NCBI GenBank assembly: GCA_040954595.2
Contig: CM082591.2
Span: forward strand, 5,456,001 to 5,520,000
Reading direction: 5' to 3'
DNA length: 64,000 bases
Origin: Balanoglossus misakiensis
Lineage: Eukaryota > Hemichordata
Shown: positions 38,701 through 50,700 of the stretch, piece after piece
Numbering within the stretch: position 1 is the first letter of the stretch
How the letters are laid out: every line of letters begins with the position of its first letter
Notes under the pieces: model-generated
What the model was told of the DNA's origin: nothing
The model's input: only the letters and a program-made list of their open reading frames with translations
Databases searched by the model: none
Program-made: the position numbers and the translations under genes

Positions 38701-41700
38701 AACATCAAAATAAATAGTGCTTTGAAAACCCATGCAGTTGGCAATGATTTTTATGAAAGAGCGAAATTCTGGGTAGTTGCGGCTCACATGTAATTGATGT
38801 TGCGGTTGGCTTATTAGGTGTTTGACAACACGCATTTATCTGATGCCAGCTTCGATAACACTTCCTCTCATTGGTTTTTTAGCCCGTGTGGAAATAACGC
38901 TTGTGTCTGTGTGTGATAGATTAATATTGTATGCAAATACAGCCTGCTACCCATGTTCTCATTATAAATTTTATGCGAGAATTCTTTTTCTGTCAAATTT
39001 CTATCACGATTTTCACGCAATCACAATAAGAGAATCAACTGTTAAAAATGGAAATATTTATGAAATTAACAATTTATGTATTATTTTAGATGTTGGCATT
39101 GCCAGAAATGAATAAAATTGGACGATTTTGAATTAATTGATATGCAGTTGAAAACCGTTATACAGACAAGCCTAGCTGCTGTCAAGGACTGCCATTGTCA
39201 CTTCGCATACTTTTAAAAATTAATGTCATATCCTGTGAGGAATTGAACAATGAAACCATAACCTTGTTCATTACTTTATGCAAACTGACATGAATGTAAA
39301 GATAAAATTTTGCCTACAGCTTGTACAAATACATTTGAGTAAATTTGAAATGAAAAATTACATTTTGATATGTATTGAGGGTGGGGGGGGGGGGGGGTCT
39401 TTAATAAATTGTGCAGCCCCTCTGTACAAACAGGTCATTAGGATATAAGAGTTGTGTATAAGTAGGTAGAGATACAGTCAAAGGAAAATGTACATGCCAT
39501 GGACATTATACAGAAATAGATCAATTATACAAAACCGTCTAAATACAGTGACTTCAGAATTAAATAATGTTATGTAACAATATTCCTGCAGTGGTACACA
39601 AACATGTCAATTACAAGCTAACAAGAACAACTACATTACATGTTCAAAATAAAAATTGCGTTGTATGTCAGTTTCAGGGAATTTACATTTGAATATTGAT
39701 GTATCCAGTTATGACATTATTTGGAATGCACACATACATTTAGGGATGTACATTTGTACTTGTTCTTATTAGCTTGTGTAATTAGTATAATATATTAATA
39801 ACTCTTGTATTGACAATGCGGGGACATTCTCAGTACAAGGACAAAAGCTTAATATTTTTTATTTAAATAATATTACGTATCACTGAATATGTAATTAGGA
39901 CAATGTATTATTATGATCCTTGCTTCAGGCGAGTTTTGTTATCTTTTATTGTGAGTAAGCTTATATTCCCTACTCGGGAATGATTGGTTTGGTAGCATTT
40001 AAGTTGGAAATTAAGATGGGTACCAGTTATTGTATTTTCTCAATTTGTGAAAAAACGTAGAAATACTAGAATGAATTTATACGTGTACCTATGGCATTGT
40101 TCTTTTGTTATGGTGACAGATGCCCAGTGCATGCAAATTGCAAAAAATTTGATAGGCTATATATCCATGTTAATTTCAAAAGACAAAAATAGACACAGGT
40201 AACTTCTGTTTATTTCATAACGAGACATTTCTGTATAAGTTATTTATTGGAATATATAATTTACTCGCGTGTCTGAGTCCTTTGCCAATCTGGGCTCAAC
40301 ACGCACGCACATACACACACAGTTGTTTGATGATGGCATTAGCATGATGCTTAGACACAAGCATCTGAGACAAGCATACATGTACTACACACACATGTAT
40401 ACATACATGTACATACGTATCCATATACAGTTTTGTGTATGATGTAACTCCACCAGTACTGTAAGGGTTGACTGTTTGGTTCATTTGCTTCGGCTAATAC
40501 TCGAGTGTACACATCATTGTTTATTGGAGCTTGTAATGAATTTCCAGTATCCACAGGAAGCAGTTGCATGTAAACACCATTAGAGAAGCCATTTTAGTCT
40601 TGATATGTTGATTTTGCCCCTTACATAATCTTTTGTTGAGGATTGTTTGAATCAACAATGGACTAATCCAGGAACCCTCTACAGATGATCTCTCAGAATG
40701 AGCAAGATGGAGCTGGTGTGCATGTGACAATGCCAAGAATGATAGAACAAAGACACGTGTTCCTGCTTCTTTAAAATTAGTTACCACTACAGAAAAGTTG
40801 TCCATGAGTTTGTGCCTAATTATCACCTTCAAAAAACATTGAATGCTTGTAAGGATGTATTTCATTTAAATTACTGTATACATGTAGATAGAATCATAAT
40901 GTGCAGTTTGTCTCAAAGGAATTTTTAAAGGGACAAAGTCTCGCTGACCATTTTCCATTAATCATGTTTGATACAAGACACCGTTTATGTTATTCTCCGG
41001 TTTGTCAAATTGCTCTCAAGTATTCTGTTTTTTCAGGTAGGTAATACATTTACACTAATGACACGTGGTGTACATATGTTCGGTGGCGTTGACCTATTTT
41101 CCGTGTGGCCAGGGAAATGGGGACATTGACACTTGCTGCGTTGTGATTCACAGGCGAAATTGGGTTAATGGTAGTGAACTGAATGGGCGAATCAGTCACC
41201 CGGTATCTTTTGTGGGTGTAACTGAATCAACTGAGACTTGTGTGAATCTCATCTGATGTGTACTCGCGTCAAACTAGTACCACGTTGAGCAAGCTATCTT
41301 GTTTTCTAATTGTGCTAAAATTGCCACTTGCTATGTTTTAGTTTTGAGGGTGTATTCCATCGATGGATCATAATGAAACTGTTGTCCTCTTGAACTTTGA
41401 TTGCATTCAATTTCACAATTTATTAAAAATGTGAAGTTACAAGACTGTCTCGTATTTTAGAAATATTTATCCAGTGCTTCATTTACAAATTACAATTTTA
41501 TCTTTTAAATTGACCAAATTTTACCAATTTGTGCAGAATGCGACTGATTTGTCTCTTGCACTAAAAATATAATTTCAGTGGAAAATGGTATCACTTTTCT
41601 GGATTCTGAAATAACTGACGACAGACACATATGCTCAGATATATGCCTACCGGTACATAAAATAGTTTTATAGGAACATAGGACATTTGCATGTGATATC

Positions 41701-44700
41701 GCTGGAAATAAGAGCGTCTGAAAATATGTTTATATGAGTGTTTCAGATGTTTATCAGCAGATACTGTAAAACGGGTTATTTTCGCAAAATATGCGAGAGC
41801 CAAAAAAACATGAAAATAAAAAGTCGCGTAAAATGTTTTTCGGGGATAACAATGCAGTCCGTGATAAACAAGAACGCGAAAATTAATCCACGTGTAACAA
41901 TTGCCTCTTTTGATATCGCGAAAATTTCCCCGTCGCGAAAATTACCCGTTTTACAGTATACCAACTACAATTTATGTAAATTTCCAGGGTTGCACTGTCA
42001 GGGACTAGCAAGTTATTCAAATAAGACCTGAGCTTCCAAGGCCAGCTGAGGTTAGCTCATTTCACACCCCATTGTCACAGCTCATTAGCATACATTACAT
42101 AAACAAACACAAGCTACATTAACAGTCAGCAATAAACAAACACAATAGGGTTACATAATATAGGATCATTTCGTCTACATAATAGAACAGAGTAGTGAAA
42201 CAGTTGTAGGAAATTGCCTAACACTGAACCAAACCTTTGCCTAGTGTTAGCCGGAAAATGAGTTTTAAAGCCCCTATACTTGCCAAATTTCACATATTTT
42301 TTTCCACAGTAAAATACTTCAAATATATTCCCTATCCTCTAAAATCCTCACCATTAAGCCATATTACTTGCATTTGCATCAGTTTGTCATCTCTTGGCGA
42401 CGCATAACACGATAGCTGCGTACTGTTTGTATGGAGGCTGATTAAATCAGTGTGGCACCGTTTTAATACATAGCATTTTCAAATCGCTACATACAGCCAC
42501 AATCGGGCATCGATAAGGTGTTCATGTATAATAGTTAGTACTGGCCAACTTGGCAACCGTCTTTGTGAAGCGTCTAGGTTGCAACTTTCATGATTAACAG
42601 AATTAAAATAACACCTGAAAAATCGCACATGTCCATTTGAGAGGTCCCTCCCCCTTTAACCAATCCTCTTTTGTTTTTTCCCCCGTACAGGTGATGTGGG
42701 CCAGGGAGCAGCGCCGTTAGCCGTTACCTCGATAGCGTCAAGCACGACACCACCGAAGCGCAAAGACAGCAACGCGGGCAATTCTCTGTGCCAAGTGTGC
42801 AGCGACAAGTCGTCAGGATTTCACTATGGAGTGTTAGCCTGTGAAGGCTGCAAGGTAAGTCTGGCCAGGTTTGGATATTCTTACTTAATATATAGAGTAA
42901 AATTACCTCCTGTAAAACAGGTTATTTTCGTGAGCAGTAAATTTTCACGAAATATGCGAGAGCCAAAAAAAAACGTGAAAATAAAAAGTCGTGCAGTTAG
43001 TGAAAAACGAGAACGATTAATTTTGCGCGTTCACTGCATTGCTATCTCTGATAAACATTTACGCAACTTTTTATTTTCGTGTTTTTGTTTGGCCCTCGCG
43101 AAGTTCACAAAATTTATTGTCAGCAAAAATGTCCTGTTTTACAGTACCTATTGCAAGTTATGAGCGTTTCCAACGATTCGGTCAATGTGAGGACCATGTT
43201 CCAGTTTCAAATGAGCACACACTGTAAGCCAGGCACAGTTGCACGGAAGACTTAAAGAATACATGTATATCATAATTATCCAGCATTTCAAAATTCAATC
43301 AGAGGCCGAACGCAGTATCATTTCTGAAGCCAGATTTTGGTTGCTTCGACATGGCTTCTTTCATAAGCGCTTGTTTTTAATCATGGTAAACTTGGACATG
43401 TCTTTGGGTTGTAATTCTACCCTGGATGATTATTTCTCATTTTCTATAAAAATGGGAACGTGTCACGTGGTAGCCTAAAATGTATTCCCATGGGACAGTT
43501 GCAAATAAAATCATGTCCCCAAGATAATTAAAAACATGCACAACAAAATTTTGAAATTATAGGAAGGGGTGTCGGCCATATTGGATTACAGACGAGTCGC
43601 AATATGCTTTGCATAGATATTAAATATCGCAACTTTACATTAATTGACAGTTTCTGTTTAATCTTCTTTTGGGTTGGATGCCTTGAGGGGGGATGCCAGT
43701 ATGCCGAAGTTCACAGCGTTCTTTTCATTTAGGGGAGGGTTGGGTTTGACAAGTTTAATTCTTTCAAAGCCACATTTCCTCTGTCGAAATGTGGTGCAAC
43801 ATTTTAACATTTTCACCAATTTTTTTCTCTTTTTCCCCTTAATTTTAGACTAAGTGGTCATAGTTTTCCGTTGTATGCAGGTCTTGATCAAAATTTAAGA
43901 AAAAAGGTGGAAAAAGTTATTGCGGGTTAATATTTTGAAAAATACAACTTGACTGACTATAAAGCTGAAAATGTTCATTATCCACTACCCCGGATGTGGT
44001 CAATTTTCCTCCCATACACAGTTACAAACGGAAAGCCAGGACAATGTTTTTACAGACTGGTGACATAGTTACAGCTTCGAACTTTGTGTACCCGCATCTT
44101 TTTGCAATTGTTTGGTAATTTATGGCCGTTTAATTTTCTAGAAGAGAGGTGTTTCTGTTACTTTGAAAGCCAGCCCATTGTTTGAAACAAAAACAGCCCA
44201 GTCATTTACCAACTCGACATTCTGTGCGGGTTTCAGCCCGGCATAGAATAAAGGCGTATTGGTGAATACCGTTGGATATAAATAGTTAAAAAATAGGCAG
44301 TAATGCGAGTGTGAACAATAGCTGAATGTGTGATGAATAATTCAACTGGATAATAGAGCTGTCACCTTAACTGTCGTAAATTATCAAGGGAGATGGGGGG
44401 GGGGGGGGGATCCTCAAAGCTATCCTTGCTGGGTAACTGCTTTTTGTGTTTTCATGTATAAAAAAGACAATGTTACTCTATGCTGTTGAAGTTGGTTTAT
44501 ATGGCCTGTTGTCTTCTTCACAAATTAATTACCTGCCAAAGAAATAAATTTGCTGGTTTCATCCGCTGACGTCAGAAAAAATTGCCCACCAGCTTGTGCG
44601 CGAATCATAACCAAAATTAGCACTTCATTAGCGTAAAATATCATTAATACCAGTTATTTTTTTAGTGTTTGAAATAATTCCATAAATTAAATGTAAATGT

Positions 44701-47700
44701 CACAAAGCAAGGGAGAGGTGTTTAAAAAAACAGCCAGCCGTTCTCGAACTAATTGCAAAAGTCAAATGTGATGATATTTTACATTGATATCTTTTTACTA
44801 CAATATGATAATTGATTTTTTGCGATAACGGATATCTATAGCTGAAATTTGATGATAAACTGTGATAAACATTGCATGTACATCTGTAAATTTTCTCTCA
44901 AATACCCTGCACGCATATTGTAAACAGGAAATTTTGGCAATATTAACTAAAGTGACTATTCCGTGACAATTTATTTTCGCATTCTCTTTATCTCTGAAAA
45001 ACATTCTATTGTACACATTCTTCTTTCGCGATTATTTATTTATTTATTGTGCTCTTGCGTAGTTTGCGAAAATTTATCTTTCGTGAAAATTTCCCATTTT
45101 ACAGTATAGACAATCTGTAAATACGGTATCCGTATGGGTATACCAAGGTTCCTCTGGAAATTTCAGGAATTTCACGTCGCTCCAGGAGAGTCCTTGGATG
45201 AAATTAACTCCGGAAAATCCTGAAAGAATTAAGCCACCAATGCCAGCATACATTTTGTATAATTGTGGAGAGAAAAAAATCCATGGAGTAGGTTTATTTT
45301 CACAATTATCAAACTTGCTATGAAGTCATTGTGTGTGCGTCTTGCAAAAGAATACAGGATTATGTGCGAAACATGTCTGCAGTAAAGGTTTTGAAGCAAT
45401 AATTTTACTCTGTAAGAACCAGAATATGGTTTATTCATATATCTGTATATATCATGTACCTGACATTTGAATAACTTTTATCAATTCAACCATGGTAAAT
45501 TATTTACGATTCTATGTTACATTTAGGGTTGACTGGAAAACGATATATGTCATCAGTCTCGCCACCTTTATTGCAGTTGGTTATATTTTTCGATTAAATC
45601 TAAATTCAGCTGTCTAACTTCAAGCAGAAATCTTCATCAGAAGCAGACCTCTCAAAACTGCAGTAATTAGATTTTGGATTAAAACAAGATTCTTTTCACA
45701 CAAGGGAGAATGAAATCTTAGTCATAAAATATCTCTGTATATATAAAGGAAATTGTTGCTTTATCATTCGCTCACGCCTTGATGGTTATAACATATGTGG
45801 GCACCTGCATTTGCTGTTTCCATGGCGACTCGTATTTGCATACATTTGCATAATGTTGACAAGTACGGGCTGGATGAAATTTATTTGATTTTAATTCAAG
45901 TGAGATTCCAGACTTGGACACCTCATTTGAACCACAAAGAACCTTGGTGTCTGCTTCCTGCTGAGCCAATACACTAGATGCATTTCAATGCATTACAGCG
46001 ATTTCAATTAGATTCAGGTTGTGGTCTGTGGTCGTGGCTGGTGTGAATAGTTCATGGCGTTGTCCGGCGGCTAAAAATAGTTCATGTCCAAGGCCAACCC
46101 CGTGCAGGGACAGGATAACCTGCCCTTGAACTGTCAGTGTTCTTTAGATGTTGATACAGGGAGAATCATTTGATTTCTAGGGGGGGGGGAGATTTTTTCG
46201 GGAAAAAAATGTTGGCAGAGGGGAAATAATTCGTCTGCAATGCTTTGAAGAAAAAGATGGACAGGTATTGGAATAAAAAATTTGCTGTAACAGTGGCTGA
46301 AAAAATATTTGCTGGCATACCCAAACCTCCCCCCCCCCCTTGTTTAAATAAAATGGTCCTCCCCTAAGAAATTTCTGGAGAGAGAAAAAAAAAGGGCAGC
46401 AACCTTCGTGTTCATGGTCCCAAAGTGGCCCTGGTGAGTAATTCATACAGAGAGTTCTATTGACAGTCCTTATTTATCTCTGCCTATGCACCTGAAAAAA
46501 AAACCCTGCAATGTCCTTGTTGCAGTGTGAAGGTTAATCTCAGGACGAAGGACACAATCTGCTACAAGTACATGGACATTTTGTTCAGCTACTGAGTGAT
46601 CCCTTTCAAATAAATCCATTTTAGCCCACTGCCTGATTGGTTGGAATTTCATTTTAAGTTCATTCTTGTTACCGTAAGAGAGCCAAAAAACGTGAAAATA
46701 AATAGTCGCATAAATGTTTTTCTGAGATAACGATGCAGTTGGTGAAAATTAATCCTAACAGTTGCCTCTTTTGATATTGTGAAAATTTCCTGTCGCAAAA
46801 ATAACCTGTTTTACAGTATATCTTGATGAAGATTCATCACTGATAATCTGCCGTCACACAGACAAGTGTTAGCCGCGCATTGCTCTGTTGCCAAGCTTTT
46901 ACTGATGAGGCATGTGTCATCTTGTCCTATTTCCCGTGGGTCGGCATAGCGATTGTTGCTATGGGATTCTCGTAGTGAATGTCATGTCCACACTTGTCTG
47001 TTTCATGAACACCTGTGTTCTTAGTGGAAAACAGCCTTCATGAAATTAGCAGTTAAAGGTATATAGTCACCTTCAATTTACATACGCCCATATATTTCGG
47101 TGTTCTAAGAACATATGGTGGCACTCTTTTTTCGCGTGTGCCACCCACTGGAAATCTGTGATTGGCTAGACTTCAATTTACCATGGTAACTACATGTATA
47201 GCTAATTTTCCATATGTGGACTGTATAAAGTGCAGAATTTCCTTCTCTAAAATCTATAAACCATATACCATGCCTTGGCATGCAGACATGTATCACCAAA
47301 CTACAGTATACACACGTGAAGTGTCATTTTCCGTATCTTACAAACTGAAGTGACAGTTTACTTTACATTATGAAACGATACCGTCAGTGTTACCTACATT
47401 TGTATGGGGGCCATTCGTTTTGCAGAGTGGAAATCTCTCCCTTCATTATTCAATTTATTGATTTGTGTGTGTGGAAACAATGCCTGCTTTTTGGGCTCTG
47501 TGACACGAGTCGGTTGAGCTATGTCTAGAATGTCACCTCTGATCACCTCTGCCTGGAAAGTAAACACCTTGCCTGAAGCTAGTCATGCTGTGTATTGTGT
47601 AAATGAGGTAATAGTGATTTCTCACTCAGTCTTCTGGCTTGGGCCAATGAAAAAAATATTGTGTGTGTCTGATAACCCGACGTACCTTACTTTAAATCTG

Positions 47701-50700
47701 TCGACTCAAAACTTGTTCCGGGTTCGATTATGTGGAAGTTAAAAATATGTACAGTCGAACCTGTCTATATGGACCAGTCAAGGGACTTGTAGACTTATAG
47801 ACAGGTGGCCTTTATAAATAAAATGCTAATAAAACGCAAAATCTCGAGAGACTTGCAACGGCATGACATCATCTATAATTAATCAAAGACGTCTTCTTCT
47901 CCTGACCTAATTTTAAGACATGGTACTTTTGACCACTTTAGTAATCGATCCCCCCTCATTCATCATTGTCAGTGTCTACTCTGTATCAGTTGAAGCTAAG
48001 TCATCAGTCTGGCATTGTCCATCTTTGGCAGTTTGTCAAATATTTTGATGTGCGTTTATAAACTCTTTTTTCACAGTCTAGTTAAGTCTGACCCATATCC
48101 TGACTTCTCCCATATTGGCAGAGCTTGTGTGTTGGGTACGTCTGAATGAATCATGCCTTTGGGCGGGTACGGCCAGGCAAGAAGGCATTGTTTTGGCCAC
48201 TACAGGAATCAGTGTTATGGGCAGCCATTGTATGTAGCTCTTCCAGAGCAGTGTAGAGGTGCAGAACATTACTTGTCCAGAGGACTTCATGACTACATGT
48301 ATCATGTACAAATACAGTAAAAAAATGTCTAAACCAAACACCGCTTATAACATGTGGTCCAATGTCACAGAGACAGGATTCGGTATAGACAGGTTTCCAG
48401 ATTAGACAGGGTTCGGGTTTAGACAGCTTTTACTGTACATACATCACCCTTCTTACACCAAATAAATATGTGCACAATGGTGCATTGGCTGCAAGCATTA
48501 TCAACAGTCCAATGGCCCCTTCCACATTCATCTACAGGTAGGATTACTGTATTTAAGCAACTGGCAGTACAGCAGAATTCATCAGCCACCAGATAAATCC
48601 AAGTGTAGTATTGGGTTGTCATTTTGTCGTTCAGCAACTAATTTATTTCGTCAGCTCGTATCTTCATATAACCAGGTCACCAGACATACATATTTTTATT
48701 GTTTGGTAACCATAGTAAACGGTACTCTAATCCCCAGCTTTGCATAGCATCATGTCTAGACAACTTCCATGTGAGGATTTCTTTGAAGCGGATAATTTTA
48801 CCTCGGTATACCCCAAATTTCAAAACTTAATAGTCTAAAATGCCTTCAGCGAGATTGTTGTTTCTTATTCCTGTGAAGTTTTGGATAAACCGTCCAGTTG
48901 TTCCTGAAAAATGCAGACAACATCGCTTCCAAAGACTTCCCCTGCAGGGGTAGAGCATGCATTCCTGTGTGCACCTGGCCATTTCCGAGCCCTGGATGAC
49001 CCCGAAAAAAACACTGCCCTCTGTATTTGACCTCAACGCAGTGAAACATACGAACGCGGAAAATTATCGTCGCGTAACAGTTGCCTCTTTTCCTGTCGCG
49101 AACATTTCCCGTTTTACGGTATTTCCACGTCATGCTGGGCCTAAAGAAGTCTACATTGCAGCAATAACCTCATTTTGCGGAGTATCTGCTGTGAAATCCA
49201 GTCACGTGACCATTTCAATTTCCGTGCACCGGCAAATTGCCAGCAACAGTGCAGTCCCATTTAAAGTACACGTCACCTTGCTGAAACTGTATCCGAGATA
49301 TAATTTCACATCCATCATCGCAACTGAAATATGTCATTTGGTTTTTACTGTAGACAGGTATTCATGTAGAAAGTGCAAAATGATAAACCAGTATTAAAGG
49401 GACAAAGTCTCTCTCTCGCTGCCCTTTTTCCCATTAATTATATTTGATACAAGACACCGTTTGTTATTCTACATGTGGATATATAGTGAATGAACATTCA
49501 ACCACACACAACTTCCATCCCTCTTATAGACAGGAGAGTGAAAAAACTCGCCAGAATGAATAATCGTTCTTTACCATTTATTCATTTTGGGCGAGTTTTT
49601 ACTCTCATATCATACAAGTGGGATGGAAGTTTTGTGTGATTGATCATTGATTCACTATATATCCACATTTACATTAACATAACCAGTGTCTTGTATCAAA
49701 CATAATTAATGGAAAAGGGGCAGCTGGAGAGAGACTTTGTCCCTTTAAATGCCAACAAAGAAGATAATATTTTATCAGGAGGCACTCTCGAACTTCTTGA
49801 GAGGCAAAAAATCATGATTATAAATAGTCGCGAAAGAACAATTTAACAAGAGAGAACGCGAAAATTAATCGTCGTGTAAAAGTCGTTTCTGTTGATATCG
49901 CGAAAATTTCCTGTCACAAAAATTTCCTGTTTTACAGTATACCCAAATTGGTGTCACAGCAGGAAATTTGTAACATCGATGGATGTCTGATGGTTTTTTT
50001 ATCAGGCATATTCTGTTAAGGAATTAGGAATTAGGCACAAAGAATTGAATGGGCACAGTAGACATGTACCTGTGAATGTCAAGGTCGATTGATCTGTTCA
50101 AGAGTGCCCTCACTGTGTCTTTCAATCATAAACCCAACTTTTTTTTCTCTTCACGTGCTTCGTCATTGAAACATTAACTTAGACTCAAGCCTGCTTGTAT
50201 CTCTGAAGTATTCAAGAGTGTTTTAAGGATACTACAATGTATATATAGTGTCGTCTTGACGTGGTTTTAAGTTGTTGAGTGATGGTCTGTCGGTCTCTAT
50301 TGTAGGTGCTACTTCAGGGCAGGTGCCAAAGTTCAAGTAGATCTGTGAACGGACAATGGGTCATTCAGTCAACAGGCTGTTCAATTTGCTATATTTTACT
50401 TTAGTCTGCTTCTGGCATTGTAACACACATGTTCAACGAAGTACAGTCAAACCTGTGTAAACTGAAACTTGTCTGTACAAAACACCTTTTCCTATATCCG
50501 GTTGACATAGAAGCACATGTTAAAACTGGAACTCTATAAACTGGACACCTGCAGGCCAATCATTCATTCCAGCAGTTGCCATGGTAACAACAGTAGTTCA
50601 GTAAACTTTATATACACTGGCAATCCTTCCATCAGTTACACACGTGAAGTTGATATGTTGTTCATTTATTTTTGTTCAACTACAGTAAAACTTGCTTGTT

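Larger units (their letters stand above)
35814..42690 (+). other. First intron of the plus-strand receptor, repeat-bearing, no coding seen
   Basis: This 6.9-kb phase-1 intron joins the nine-codon first exon to the first zinc-finger exon. It contains family A copies (37549-37741, 38200-38316, 41762-41958), a truncated family B end (40925-41000), poly-C and poly-G runs near 38630 and 39384, and a YY1-like motif at 35924-35935. No nested exon is supported. Confidence 0.7.

Noticed and set aside
42855-43163. Open frame continuing past the exon 2 donor of the plus-strand receptor
   Set aside because: The extension runs straight into a family A element and would end the protein after one zinc finger. 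The donor and the downstream second-finger exon with matching phase show this is intron.
48957-49397. A 146-codon plus-strand frame
   Set aside because: It crosses a family A fragment and the start of a family B element, with no domain and no coding-like codon use.
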